The notes below the pieces were generated by a model that saw nothing but the letters and a program-made list of their open reading frames with translations, made no database searches and had not been told where the DNA came from. A DNA stretch of 64,000 nucleotides from Paramecium octaurelia (taxonomy: Eukaryota; Ciliophora; Oligohymenophorea; Peniculida; Parameciidae): the NCBI GenBank assembly GCA_905182995.1, contig CAJJDP010000158.1, forward strand, positions 62,001 through 126,000, written 5' to 3'. This document shows positions 1-12,761 of this stretch, one piece after another; the stretch's first letter is position 1, and the number at the start of each line of letters is the position of its first letter. The position numbers and the translations under genes were made by a program.

Positions 1-1400
1 CTCAAATATGTGGGAATATCGTGAGTGACATCTAAGGTGATTTATTGTACTTTTCCACTGGCTCCAAATTTCAATAAACCAACAGCCTTCTTTAATCTTC
101 CACTATATGAATAGTAGACATAACTCCATAATCCTTCGATGTCTCCTGTTGGGATGTTTTGATTTACGTTTGGATTACGAGATGCTTTGTCTAGTGAAGT
201 GAAATGGAAAGCAGTATCATAATGCCAGATGGCCAGAACTCTATCTCCCATTTCTGCATCATTGAATTTTTGATTGGTTGTCAATCTGGACACGAAGTAA
301 TAGGTGTTTTTTGTTCTTCCTGAGACCAATTCATCTGGATATCTGCTCAACCATCTTAACCAGAAACCATAACCATAATCAGTGGCTCCTGCAAGGTCTT
401 TGCCTTCAATTACTGAGTCAGCAATAGCTTAATCTGAGCTTGCACTCATGTCGCCTACAACATTAGCCCCCTTGACACAATCAATAACGACTTAAGGTGT
501 TGGACTTGGAGTCTTAGGCTTGGGAGGTGGTTAAGGAGTTGGATCCTTAGGTTTGGGAGTTGGGTCCTTGGGCTTGGGAGTTGGATCCTTGGGCTTTGGT
601 GGTTGAGGTGATGGGTCCTTGGGTTTGGGTGTTGGATCCTTGGGTTTAGGAGTAGGATCCTTGGGTTTGGGTGTTGGATCCTTAGGTTTTGGAGTTGGAT
701 CCTTGGGTTTTGGAGGGATGATAATGATAGGAGTTTTAGGTTAGGGTTCGATTGGTTTTGGATCAACAGGGATGACTGGTGGTTATTCTGGAGTGGGTGT
801 ACTATCACATTGTCCTCTGATGATTTGGATTTTTCTGATTTCTCCCTCGATGTTGATTGTGATGGGCTTCTAGCATTCTTCTTCCAATTCGAGGAGGTCT
901 AGAAGTAGAACTTCAATCATTTTGAACAACATTTCGCAGCAGGCTTTTCTGGTTTGGGTGTCGGTAGCTGCCAAAACTAAGTTAATTTAAGATTTCATTC
1001 CGTCAATATGAGGACGAGCAAATGAGTTTGGCATTTCGATAAGTGCCAAGGAATCAAATTTATGCTTCAACATATAAAGGTATTGTAGGTTGTGAACTTA
1101 AACAAATGAAACCTGCACTTGTTCTTCCATTCCTTTCCTTGCCAACATTTGTAATTCTCTCAATTCCTTTATGTCTTGATCCAATCTTCCTGTTTGGGCA
1201 AAATTAAGGGCCTCGCCGAGTTTCTGGAGGCCTTCTTCGGCATCATACAGCTTCGATTTGTCACATCCAAAACTCTCTACGTCGATCTGAGCTAATGATT
1301 GCACATTTATCAAAGAGGCACTTGCAACTAGAGATAACAATCAAAAATTACAGCTCATCAGCCCCACAAGCACCAGCAAGATAGCAACTTTGTTTGTCAT
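1..1400 (-). CDS. Secreted protein with Pro-rich linker, C-terminus beyond window
   Basis: The gene starts with ATG at 1400-1398 and runs off the left edge. The first codons give a signal peptide (MTNKVAILLVLVGLMS...). It is interrupted by a 24-nt intron (GTAATT...TCTAG) that removes an in-frame TGA. The mature part has a helical Cys-containing domain (about residues 25-190). A linker of repeated Pro-Lys-Asp-Pro-Thr motifs follows, then a globular C-terminal domain rich in Tyr, Trp and Gly, open to base 1. That domain could be a concanavalin-like or surface-binding fold, but this is a guess. The gene is divergent from the one at 1564. TAA and TAG are read as Gln throughout. Function unknown; secretion is inferred from the signal peptide. 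Confidence 0.8.
531..716 (-). repeat. Tandem 21-nt repeats coding Pro-Thr-Pro-Lys-Pro-Lys-Asp linker
   Basis: About eight near-identical 21-nt units, each coding PTPKPKD-like heptads, with synonymous changes between units. They form the extended linker of the secreted protein at 1-1400. One unit is interrupted by an extra Ser-Pro-Gln-Pro-Pro step. Confidence 0.85.
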
Positions 1401-1563
1401 AATTTTTAATTATAAAATAAAAACGGATTTTAATCCCCGATCCCCTTTTCTGCCATTGATTCGATAAGGCAATTAAGTACTGATTTTGATATTATAACAT
1501 CAGAACTCTAACCTCTATTTGTGAAAAAACCAACACAACCATTCAACCATACATTATTAATTA

Positions 1564-2012
1564 ATGTAAAATTTGCATCTACCCACCTCACAACTCTATT
1601 ACGAGATTTGTGCCTTGTCCAGAAATAAACGAATTAATGATATCGAAAGAAGAGCCCTCAAAAAAGTAATTCCTTTACGCATTACATAGCTTGTCATTTT
1701 GGATGATTAGTATATTTTCGAGCTTATTGATGACTACAATCAAAAAAGAATTACAGAGACCAAGTTGTAAGATTAACTCATTCTTCTCTCCAAAGATGTC
1801 GATATGAAATGTAACCTATTCAACAACAAGTAGCTGATACTAATGACGAGTGCTAACAAGTTCTTGATTACCAATTCAACCATGCAGAAGCAAAAAAGGT
1901 TATAGACTTCATCTAACAAAATCCACAAATTCCAGAAGAAATAGCCTCTCCTCTAGGTGCTTAATTGTGGAAAAAAAGAAGAGCTGAAAGACAAAGTAGA
2001 AAAGGAAAGTGA
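1564..2012 (+). CDS. Small basic hypothetical protein
   Basis: ATG at 1564, TGA at 2010-2012. A 23-nt intron at 1811-1833 (GTAACC...GTAG) is needed to join the N-terminal frame to the convincing C-terminal frame ending KKRRAERQSRKGK. A second 24-nt GTA...TAG stretch at 1666-1689 fits intron size but keeps the frame either way, so the product is 133 or 141 residues. The sequence is helical, charged and ends in a basic tail. No family recognised. It is divergent from the secreted-protein gene, with a shared 160-bp upstream region. Confidence 0.6.
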
Positions 2013-3495
2013 CAGTTTGAATAATTATGCAATTATATTATAATATTTGTTTATTTTACAAACTAAATATATCAATTATGACAATCAATATAAAATACTT
2101 CTATCGAGAAGATCATATTCTCTCATTCTCTCATTTATTTAAATTGTTAAGTTCTTAATTACTTAGGTGTTATATTTTACGTATTTAAGTTCTTATTTGC
2201 CACTATGTTCATAAGTGAGAATGATATTATTGGATTCCATTCTGAAAGTATCCTCTAAATTTAAATACCATATTTTATTGAAATCAACTTACCTGTCAAA
2301 ATTATAAAATATTCTTCAAATACCATAAATTTAAAGGTTGTTATTTAACTCCTTTAATTTAATTAAACATTTTTATTAGAGATTCATATTTAACCCAACA
2401 GTATATAGTATATACTAAATAAGTTTATAATTTAATTTATTCATATTTTAATGAGAAAATAGTTTTTTCCTTGAATGACTCACTCTACGATTTTAATTAA
2501 GGTTACTTTTATGTACTTAACAAAAATTATGATACCTCAAATCTAATCATAAACAGAATTACAGAAGTATTAACTTAATATCTAATTACTATATATATCA
2601 ATACCAGCCTATGCTACTGGATCATACTTAAAAATTGATAAATTGAGATTTATAAATTATAATTAATTGATCAAACAGAAACAAATGATTTTGGAGCATA
2701 GATGAAAGCTTTTGATCCTTGCAAATGCAAATTTAGTTTGATAGATTTTTAAATTTTTCCATATCGTAAATTTTAAATTTTACCTACATTGATCAATATT
2801 AGAACTAAAGATTTGATTCATAAAGAAGTACTTCAAGGATTATTAATGAATATAATAAATTTAGAAACTTATATATGCTAAATAATTTGAGTTCAGAAGA
2901 TTCGTTTTATTTTTAAGAAATAGTCCATCCTCAGTAGAATATCAAAGTTTTCTACTTTTCACTTATTCCAATTAAGTAGTATACACAATACTGTAAGATA
3001 TATTGTAATTTTTGAATTAGATTCTAAGTCTTATTCCAATGTTGTTTATATAAAACATTTTAATTTAAATTAAAAGCAAAGAAGATAGTTGATAATACAG
3101 GCAGTCTCTAAAGTTAAGCAGTTTTATGAGAACTCTATAGCACAATAAGTCCAGATTAACTAGATTATTTAATCTAAGTAAAATCTTCTTCAAAAGAAAA
3201 AGAAAGAATAAAATGAAACTGACTTTGATGATCAAAAATGAATGTTTTTTATAAGATTAGTCAAAATTTAATAAAGATTTTTATAAAGGAATTAATTTAC
3301 CAACTGCAATAGAGAATAACTAATATAAAATTAAATCAAAACTTCTAAAGATAACTATCCAAAACTATTGAATTTAAATTAATATTGAAATATATTATTA
3401 AAAAGGCAATCATAAATATTTAAAGCATGAGAAGAATAAAATAAAGAAAAATTAGCGTATTATAACTGAAATTCGAATTTGAATATTAATTCAGA
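2013..3495 (+). pseudogene. AT-rich region with broken coding stretches
   Basis: No intact gene is visible. On the plus strand several Gln-code-open stretches look protein-like but sit in different frames and are separated by TGA. One at about 2800-2880 reads RTKDLIHKEVLQGLL. Another at about 2890-3030 contains SSEDSFYFQEIVHP. The last, at about 3070-3241, ends QKKKKEQNETDFDDQK before TGA. No intron of normal size joins them. I read this as a decayed gene copy; the rest of the interval shows nothing. Confidence 0.3.
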
Positions 3496-5355
3496 TCATC
3501 CCATTTAATTTTATCTTTCTGCACTTTAACTCTCTCTATAGTCTTAACCTTTGAGGAAATCTGGACAACTCTCTTTGTTTGGATTAGTGAGAATCTAAAA
3601 ATAAATAGGGAATAATATAATACTCTCATCTTCTACTTTTCTAATTTTGGACAATTAGCCATCCTATGTCCCATTCCATCACAATAACCACATGAACCAT
3701 TCAAGTCCTCGTCTGATTTGAGTTTCTCCAAAAATTAAGGGATTTCTAGAAATCATAATATGTGATTACTTTATTTGGATTCCACAAGTAGATACTTTAA
3801 ATCTAATAGAATAGACTCTTCCTATTATCTATTGACAAAGGTTGTTGCTCTGCCTGTTTTGCCTTGTCTTCCAGTTCTTCCAATTCTGTGAATGTAGGAT
3901 TCAATCTAAATAAGAATAATCTGGTACATCTTTGGGCATATCATAATTGATAACATGTTTAATGTCAGGAAAATCCAAACCTTTAGCAGCCACATCAGTC
4001 GCCACCAAGACATCTTTTTATCCATTCAAAAATTATTTTAATGCTTTAGTTCTATCCTCCTATTGTTTTCCTCCATGCAATCCAACTACTTCCACGCCTT
4101 TGATTAATAGATACTCATTAATGTCATCAACATCATTCTAATGCTCACTAAATATGACAACAGGGGGAGTTGTTTTTTTGAGACAATCTAATAAGTAATG
4201 CAATTTCTCTTCCTATTTAACATATAATATTTCCTAGATCACATTCAAGTTAATTTAACCACTTCTACCTACATTTATGACTAATGGGTCGACCAATGTT
4301 TGTTTTGTGAATTCTTATATTTTCTTAGGGAGAGTAGCACTGAATAACATAGTTTATCTAGGACCCTAAACTAAGGTATCAGTTAATTAATCATACTGTG
4401 AAATGTTCTAAAATGTTTCTGATTTCCAATTCAAAAACTTAGTCCAACATTCTATCAGCTTCATCCAGAACTATGAATCTACACAAATCCATATTTATTT
4501 TTTTCTTATTAACCATGTCACTAATTCTACCAGGAGTTCCGATTACAATGTGAACTCCATTTCGTATTGATTACAACTGGGATGACATATCCATACCTCC
4601 AATTCCCAAGAGACAATGTATTGCTGGGAATCCCTATCTATTGAATATATATTCATTACTTTCTTCTAGAATTTCTGGCAATACTGTTTTGCCAACTCAT
4701 AGGTCAAAATTGCCAATTCATGGGATGGGAGCAATATCAAAGCAAATGGTCCTTCACCTCTGATTACTGGCATTTTCATTTCCTCCTCTATGCATTATAA
4801 TAAAGCGGGCAACAGAAACACTAAGGTCTTGCCTTATCCACTTGGTGCCACTCCGATAATGTCTCTTCCCATTAAACTTAAATATATAGTGAAAATTCGA
4901 TACACAGCTGGTAATCCTTGCATTTGAATTGGAGTTGGTTTCTTGATTTTCATTTTGCTGAGGATTTTCAAAATTCTGTTGTCGACCCTTAAATCTTAGA
5001 ATGATTTAATTGGAGGGGGAGGGTCGTTGCCTTCTATCATGATGGAATACTTCTTCAAGATCTTATCAATTTTATACTAATCCCACAATCTTTATTTCTT
5101 TTTTGGTCTCCATCTAAAAATATAAATGTACCATTTTTACTTTGATTTGACAATCTCCTTGCTTTTTAGCAACATCAAAGTACTCCAGGTTGAGTTTTTC
5201 ATTGCATTCTCTATTTGCATCTATTCATAAGCCTAAATCTTCTAGATGTCCTCATCATTGATTTTCCTCAAATTGCCATTGTCTATTCCTTGTTACTTCA
5301 TCTACATTTTCTCCTGCACTAGAGACCTTTTCTATTCATCCTATTATTGATGCAT
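3496..5355 (-). CDS. DDX41-like DEAD-box RNA helicase with CCHC zinc knuckle
   Basis: Protein of 557 residues after removing seven introns of 22-31 nt; the spliced length is a multiple of three. All helicase motifs are readable: the Q-motif region ([12 protein letters not shown]), motif I as [27 protein letters not shown] and [11 protein letters not shown]2CX4HX4C knuckle ([14 protein letters not shown]) follows near residues 500-520. The Q-loop text, the [10 protein letters not shown] segment and the single C-terminal zinc knuckle point to DDX41/Abstrakt, a nuclear helicase linked to splicing. One intron ends in AAG rather than TAG. The gene lies 30 bp downstream of the LRRC23-like gene on the same strand. 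Confidence 0.93.
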
Positions 5356-5385
5356 TTATTGAAAATTATTTTAAATTTTTAATAA

Positions 5386-6625
5386 TCAAGCGTCCTCATC
5401 ATCTTCTTACTCTACTTTAGGTTAATTTGCCTTTCCTTCAGCAGCTGCTTTATCTGCTGCCTCTTATTCAGCAGCAGCCTATTCAGCTGCTAATTCCGCA
5501 GCCTTGGCAGCCTCCTCTGCCAATCGAGCTTCCTCAGCCTATCTTGCTTCTTCAGCCAATCTTGCAGCCTCCTCTTCTTCTTCTTTCTTCTTTTAAATGG
5601 CAGCAGCAATTCTCTCCTTTAACTCTGCTAGTGCATCTGCCTTTTCTTCTGGAGGGACTGGCTCTTTGTTGACTCTTTCAATCTACTGAAGGATCATAAT
5701 AATTTCTTTTCTTATTCCATCTCCCATTTCAGTTGCAATTGGATTTTCATGCATAGTAATTGATTTAAGACTCTCCAAAGATTTGAGATTATTAAATTCA
5801 TCTAATTTTTCAATCAGATTCGCTCTAAGATTAAGATGATGCAATTTTGGTAAATTTGGGATATCTGTTAGGACAATAATTTTGTTTGCCCTTAAATGCA
5901 ATGTGTGCAATTCAGGTAATTGATGCAAATTTCCAATTGAAATGATGGCATTTTGAGCAGCCCATATTTGTTTAAGCTTCAATAAATTCTAAAATCTAAA
6001 ATATTTATCTATATCCATTATTACCCTTCAAATGATTCTAGTTTATTGTTTCTTAACTCAAGAATTTCAAGGGTATTATGTCCATTAAAGCCTTGTGCAC
6101 TTTTAATCAAATTGTTTTTCAATGACAACTTCTTTAATCTGGGGACATTGATTTATCCAAAGTTTGTAATTTTGTTATTGTCTAAATTTAACTCATCCAA
6201 GAATTCGAATGTGTTTGGAACATTGAAACAATCCAAATTAGTTATTTGATTGAATGACAAATTCAAATTCGTTAAGTACTTTATTGTTTACAGACTGTTC
6301 ACATCTTGCAAAAGATTATTTGCGAAACTAATTTTTCTCAAATGCACGTAATCCAACATGACATTGAACAACTTATCTATTTTCTAAGTTGCCTTAACAA
6401 ATATTGTACTTTATTTTCGCATATTAATTCCACAAATGTGTACCCACTTAGATTGGCAGTTTTACCAATTCTCTTAAGTCCCTCCTTGATGTCATTATGC
6501 AGCTTTTGAATTTATAGTGCTTCCGGAGCATAATACTCATCTTGTGGTACATCTGGCTCTTCAGGTTCAACTGGTTCAACTTATTCTACATCCTGCTTCT
6601 CTTCCCCTTCATCCTATTGACTCAT
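5386..6625 (-). CDS. LRRC23-like radial spoke leucine-rich repeat protein
   Basis: 394 residues, with two introns (26 and 29 nt). An acidic N-terminus is followed by EGLKRIGKTANLSGYTFVEL and then about eight leucine-rich repeats (such as LHTLHLRANKI). The repeat region ends with the cap pattern SITMHENPIATE. The C-terminal 90 residues are an Ala/Glu-rich helical tail (EEARLAEEA-type repeats). The N-terminal lead-in and repeat spacing match LRRC23, a component of radial spoke 3 in motile cilia. This is expected in a ciliate, so an axonemal role is inferred. The Ala/Glu tail is longer than I expect for animal homologues. Confidence 0.85.
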
Positions 6626-6676
6626 TTTTATAAATAATAATAATGTAAAATTAATATATTTAATAGGTATCGAACT

Positions 6677-8348
6677 TCAAAATCCAATTTGTATCTTATC
6701 ACTCATTATGTTTTTCATCTGACTCTCAAAATCATTCTCATAATCTTGCACATAATGCAACAACTCCCTAACAAAATGTTAGTATTTCAACTCTCTGACA
6801 CATCTACCCATGGCTATGTTCTTAGCATAGAATTCCAGAATTAAATAAAAATAAATTTGATGTATGTCGATGATCTTCACTATGGCACTCAGTATCTCTA
6901 TTTTTTAGCCCTAACATTGATTAATCATTTACCAGAACTATCGATGAATATAACATAAGTCTTCTGTTGTCATCCACATACAAATTTGTCTACCCTTGTT
7001 CCTTCTAAAGAACATTCACCAAGAACATTATGTCATCTGCAGTTTCTATTGTAAACAGGATTTCTGGAATCAAAGTTCTCACAATGAAGCAATTCTTTTG
7101 TTCCAACAATTCGAATTTGTATTTTAAAATCAACTGTTTGCCATCAGCACCAAATTTCATAGAGCTTTGAGGATCCCCTCCATTCCTACCTGATTGGATA
7201 AATTAGGAAATGATATTCAATGAATTTATGTCCGATTGCCAGACAAAATCAAAATAACCATTATTTTGCTCAATATCAATTTTCTATTTGTCAACTTTTG
7301 ATTTGTCTTGTTGTTATTACTTCGCAATATCTATCATCTTATTTTTATTCATAACAGGTTTGTAATTAGGTCTGAAAACAGCAGCCACTCGATTGTTCGT
7401 AAATGTTAAATCCTCTCTGGTATCCAAATAAGGCTTGATCTTTTATGCAAAGCTCGTCAACACATCATGACTCTCTGACTTTATGTCTGTTAAAGCTCTT
7501 AAAAATGCAAGCAAATTCTCAGTCTAAGTTGTAATATTAGGAGATTGTTTCCCAATCCGATATTGCTCCTAATCAATTCTTTTCTTCTCTAAAAATAAAT
7601 CACGAAGCTCTTCGTTCGAGTCTAATTAATACAGGATCATGCTCTATTTAAAACTATATCGCCATGACTTCTTTTTTACTGAATCCTCTGAATACAAACT
7701 GTCAACTCCAACATAAGTGTCATTAATTTCCAATATTCCTTCAATATCCTGAATCCTCCTCGGTAAAATCGCAAATTACTTTTTATAAAAATGTTTGTCC
7801 TCATCTTGTTCCTTCACAAAAGGTAAGAAGGTGTCCAAAAATTCCTAAAAAAAAATATAAGTCTTCCTATTATTGTTTATTCTTTACCGCATTTTAATAC
7901 GCTTATTGTCTGTAATTGACAAACTTCTCCCAACTAAACTCTAACTTATCTTTAACTAAATATTTGGTAATCAATTTAAATGTTGGAATTAGCAAAAAGA
8001 AATCTTACTCCTTATGATAAATAAAGTTTTCTCTTATGGGATCCAAAAACTGCCTTAATCTAATGCAACAAAATACCCAAAGTTAGCCGTCCAATGAAAT
8101 GTTTCGATTAGACATTGTAACACTTATTTTGCCATCACCACGTCTTATTACTCAAGTTTGAAATCTTAAATAAAACCATCGTGTTTCCCTTCAGGCTCCT
8201 TCATTATTATTTTCACCTGCTCTCCATTAAGACCATCATAGTAGTAGTCAATTTTTAAACTATCCCCCTAATTTATCTCACTTATTTTAAATATCTTAGC
8301 AAGTTTAAAGTGATTGCAATATGGTACTCTATTTTCAACATTTTTCAT
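6677..8348 (-). CDS. Unidentified conserved-looking protein, 525 residues
   Basis: The start ATG at 8348 lies just downstream of an in-frame TGA. Three introns are needed. The first is 29 nt and ends AAG. The second is about 43 nt, unusually long for this genome, so its borders near 7842-7884 are uncertain. The third is 22 nt. The spliced length is a multiple of three. The protein is soluble-looking, with an N-terminal beta-rich part (IDYYYDGLNGEQVKII), a helical middle and a helical C-terminus ending SDKIQIGF. No catalytic motif or membrane segment is seen. I do not recognise the family. Confidence 0.65.
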
Positions 8349-9649
8349 ACTTCAACGATAACTTATCTTATATCTTTTAGTACTACTGAAACAAGTGAGA
8401 AAGGATCATCTTATATTCCTTCTTAAATGTAGAGATCATTGAGAAGCCTATACACAATGAACTATTTTACATAATTTTATTTTATTATAAATAATTATCT
8501 TTAAAGTTACTAGTATTATTCTAAATCAGTTGAAGGATACGTATTAAGTATTATTCTTTCTATCTCCGTTCACTTGTATGAATTTATCTACTTAGAAAAT
8601 GAGTAGAATTATTTTGATAAAAAATTAAAATTGTTTTTATGGATATAAATTTCTTTATTTAAAATTTACATTTTTTACGAAGATACTCCTAGAAGTATTT
8701 AATTTAATAGAATCCTATTCCTCTCTTTTTTTAATTTTTTTTTTTATTGTAATTTATTTTAATATCTTTGAATGTAAAAAGACTCCTCCTATAAGGCTGA
8801 TTTCGATATCATATGCTAACAAAAATATTGAAAAGCCCTAAGTATTGAACTATGTTATTGAGAGCATTTTTAATATTTATTCGTAATATTGAGGAAGATA
8901 AATTGTTAAATCAATTTCACTTGATTGAAGAAGGATAAGGGTATTGGGAAATGAAAGAAAAATATAAACCTTATTATAAGATCAATTTTGTTAGATCGAA
9001 AATAAAAAAAATATATAAAATAGTCACACATTATTCTACTACGAAGTGTAATAATTAAATGGAAGATTGCAAATTAATTGAAAGCCATTCATATTTAGTT
9101 TGATTTAAAAGAATCGATTAGTTTTTAATATAGTTATAATTCTAAATTATAAAGATTTATAGAGATCTTACTGCATATTTATGAGAAAAAAAGTATAATT
9201 TTTAAATTAACCTTTGAAGATTTATTATGATTAATATTTGGAATTCCTTTAGTTATTTTTATTAGCACTTTACTATGATACAACAAAGAATTCTTTCCTA
9301 AACTCTTTTTTTGTTATAAAGACTACTAAGTAAGATAAGAAATCAATTGTATAAAATTTGAAAGATTAAAATGATCTCATAATACTATCATCTATTTATA
9401 CTCTAAAAGTACTCTTATTGATATTTATTTCCCTCTGCTTATCAATTATTTTTAGTATTGATATATATTTAATTCTATTAAAGTTTGATGAAAAGATATA
9501 TTTATTTGGGAGTAAGAAATGAATAACTTTTATGAAAATTATTTTATATGATATGAGAGAAATGTAGTATATTTTGCACTTCGATGGCTTGAAGACTGGA
9601 ATATTAAAAAAATATTAATAATATTTAGTTTTATTGGAAAAAATTAAAA
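8349..9649 (+). pseudogene. AT-rich gap with a coding relic at 8830-9103
   Basis: Most of this 1.3-kb interval looks non-coding and very AT-rich. From 8830 to 9103 on the plus strand there is a stretch with clear protein character in two adjoining frames (KPQVLNYVIESIFNIYSQY, then IEEDKLLNQFHLIEEGQGYW...). A TGA breaks it and no convincing start or intron is present. It is probably the remnant of a decayed gene. The rest holds nothing I can support. Confidence 0.3.
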
Positions 9650-11174
9650 TCATGATTATTTGAAGATTTAATACCCAATATTATAATGTCCAGGCTTAAT
9701 TAATAATATAATTTTATGTTCTTTATTGTTTCCATACTCCCTCACTACTATATTTTCTGAATTTTATATAAATATTAATTAAACAAGACTTGTAATAGAT
9801 AATAAATATTTACATATTTAATTGCTTAGCCAACTCTGCAATAACAACTTCATTACTATTACATTCTTCTTCCCAATTTAATAATTTTTCTCTATCAAAA
9901 ACTGCATCTTTGGCATCACTAAAATCGATAACGTAATTAGAATAATTTCTAAAAAATAAGGTTGATAGTCCATATAAACACCCATCAATCTCGTCTGATT
10001 ATTATTCATAGGCAGCAAATTCAGTATGAAATTATTCTTGTCTTTAATTTATATCTTCTATTAATTTAAGCTTAAGCATTCTACGTTAAAATTCATCTAA
10101 TAGTTATTTTTCTAATTCTTTATCATCAATTTTCAAATCTGTTAAAGGAACAAATATTTTCATTGGTAATTCAATTTGTTTAATTCTATTAAAAAATTCA
10201 TTAAATTAGTCTAAGGAGTAGTCAAATAGTAAAATAGATAAGAATTAAAATCCAAAAGCAGTGTAAAAACAATTACCATCCCCTCTTACTTCCCTAAATG
10301 CATTACAATATTTATATAATTCTACACTTGCTTTTAAAGTTAGGCCATAATTTTTTTTCAATTCTGATTTACCCTAATATTTTCTGATATAATATTTATA
10401 TTCTTCTGCTAATTCTCTTTTTTTTGAAGTCTCATTAATTATTTGCTGTAAATTTCCTAGAATTTTTGATATATCAACATTAATTCTTTCAACTTCATCA
10501 ATTACTTATTAAGTATTTTGATTTTGTTATTAATCTACATTCAAATCATTTTGTTATTAATTATCTTGATTATGTTATTGAAATGCGTTCTAATAATGTT
10601 ATAATTAATTATCTTAATTATTTTATTGCTAAACATTCTAATTATTTTATTATTAATAATCAAATATCTATTATAATTACTCATTTTGAATATTTTATTC
10701 TTAGTCATCTTTAAAATTTTATAATTATGCATTCTGATTATTTTATTATTAATAACAATGATCAATTTTTTAGTATATTTATTATGGTTTTTATTCTTCT
10801 GTTTATTATAAAATCTTAAGATGCATGTTGTGTTAAGAATTATTTGGTTTAATATCTATTGCCACTGTATTAGAAGATTTATTGTTTTAATAAATATTTT
10901 ATTATTTTGTATTGTCTCTTCCATAATTTTCTTTATTTTTTTGATTAGTTTGAGTATCCTATTTTACATCATAAGAATAAGTATCTATATAATTTTTATT
11001 TTGGTTTTGATTATTGTTGTAATAGGAATTCATTTATTCCAATTCACCTTCAATTAGATGTTCTTAATTGCTTTTTTTTTTTGAATTACTTTTTGATTTT
11101 TTTGAGTAAAAGTACAAGCCTATTAATCCAAAAAAGACAACGACGACTATTAATATTATGATCCACGTTTCCAT
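9650..11174 (-). CDS. Membrane-anchored otubain-like cysteine protease with Gln/Asn-rich linker
   Basis: 499 residues, one 25-nt intron ending AAG. Residues 4-21 form a single hydrophobic anchor (TWIIILIVVVVFFGLIGL) followed by a Lys/Ser-rich stretch. Roughly residues 45-230 are Gln/Asn-rich low complexity. The C-terminal half carries the otubain (peptidase C65) signature: VRGDGNCFYTAFGF with Asp299 and Cys302, and KPGHYNIGY with His488. The intron is required to bring the PGHY motif into frame, which supports both. Otubains remove ubiquitin in the cytosol; tethering by an N-terminal membrane segment is unusual. Substrate unknown. Confidence 0.88.
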
Positions 11175-11373
11175 TAACCAAATTCTATAACAAATAAATT
11201 AATAGTTAAAACAATTTCAATCTTAATATTTGAACACTTGATTATTTCAGCTTATCAATTCCTCTTATTAAGTTTTTGAATATTATAATCTATATTTTTC
11301 TTTAAATGACTATTAAGTCGTAGTGGAAAGTTTGAAATGTTTCTTGTCTTTGGAAGAATATAAAAATTAAAAT

Positions 11374-11898
11374 TCAAGGATATTTCAATAAAATTGTTAA
11401 ATCTTAACAAAAATGCTTTAATTTTAATGTACGGATAAATTAGAGCTCATCTCCATATCCATATGATTAATAAAAAAATTACATATTCTTCATGCCCTCT
11501 AATTTGGAATTTTCAAAAATGTCCTCAAACTAAGCAATTTCTTCTGATGGTATTTTGATTCCTTTCATCGTAAGAACTAACCTTATACCCTTATCAAAGG
11601 AGAAAGTCTAAGAACTGGAAGGTTGGATGTCCAAAGCCAGAGCAATAACAAGAGATAGGAGTTCGGATTCCTTTTTTTAAAATACCTCTAATACTGATTT
11701 TTAATATCTTGAGTAATAATATGCTGGAAGCTAATATTTATTTCTGTGAAGCTAGGATAATCCCTTTAAATAAGTATATCCATAAATTGCCAAATACAAC
11801 TAATACAGACCTATAGCAGTTTTAAACCCTTGATATTATTTTTCGGAATTAAGATAAATATTAAAATTACTTAATTACTGTAGCTTTATACCAGCCAT
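11374..11898 (-). CDS. Hypothetical protein, 174 residues
   Basis: Uninterrupted frame from ATG 11898 to TGA 11374 with good amino-acid composition and no introns. It is alpha-helical. A central segment reads ESELLSLVIALALDIQPSSS, and the end is CQDLTILLKYP. There is no signal peptide and no clear motif. It lies upstream of the otubain gene on the same strand, with a 200-bp AT-rich spacer showing nothing else. Confidence 0.6.
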
Positions 11899-12043
11899 TG
11901 TTAAAGTTCATTCCTAGGAAAAACACCTAAATAAATCTTAAAAACATACTTAATTTAATCAACTCACCCTATAAATAACCAAAAATTATATCTAATTTTG
12001 TTTGATTAAATCAACTTTCAATACTATTATCTTAAAAGACATT

Positions 12044-12563
12044 ATGGAATTCATCAAATATAAAGTCCAAAGCATAGAGGAGACAGATGTTTTTGAAAAA
12101 TTCATAAATATGAATATTATTTCAACAATAATTGCAATTCGACACATTATTAGGAGATTTGTTTACATTATATTAACTAAATCCTTTTAGAAATAAAAAA
12201 TCAATATTTCATCTATATTTTGATGATAATTCAAAAATAGATAGATTCATAGGAAATAAACTTAAATCCAAACTTATGTTAATTTTTGAATGGTTATCGA
12301 ATTGGATTTGTTCATTTTGTAATGCTATTTTAACTGTTGCTAAAGACTTAAGAATTAAAAATCATGGATTTTTCAATAGTAATTTTGTAGTTATATTATA
12401 AATTATATATTATTTATTTAAAAAAAATATTTAGGAATTTCTAAATTTATAGAATCGTTATTAAATGAGAATCGCAATGATCCTTATTGGTTTCTAGCTA
12501 GGAAAAAGTGGGAATGTGATCTATGAATTTTTTGGCACGTTAGTTTAATTATTTTTTATTTGA
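12044..12563 (+). pseudogene. Broken coding stretch of unknown origin
   Basis: Two plus-strand stretches look like protein. The first starts at ATG 12044 (MEFIKYKVQSIEETDVFEKF). The second is in another frame from about 12190 (DDNSKIDRFIGNKLKSK...) and ends TGA at 12561. A GTTTAC...TTTTAG stretch of 30 nt lies between them but does not restore the frame. It is either a decayed gene or one with an intron I cannot place. Confidence 0.3.
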
Positions 12564-12761
12564 ATTTGTGAATATTATTTTATTAACTGTTTGAGAAAGC
12601 GCTTTCATTTATTTAAACTTTGCATAGAATAGTTAATTTTTCTTACGTTGATTTATGGAAATATATAATATTTTGTTTATTAAATCATAAATATTACATA
12701 TTATCCAATCTTATAAACTGGTTCTAATTTTTTTGAAGGCAAAGCATTATTTTATATTTTA

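Noticed and set aside
455-808. Minus-strand Gln/Leu/Pro-rich frame
   Set aside because: It is an alternative frame of the PTPKPKD-repeat linker of the secreted protein.
5427-5672. Plus-strand Leu/Gln/Pro-rich open frame
   Set aside because: It is the complement of the Ala/Glu-rich tail of the LRRC23-like protein, whose coding evidence is much stronger.
10821-11057. Plus-strand hydrophobic open frame
   Set aside because: It is antisense to the Gln/Asn-rich linker of the otubain gene; poly-Gln codons give Ile/Leu/Phe-rich complements.
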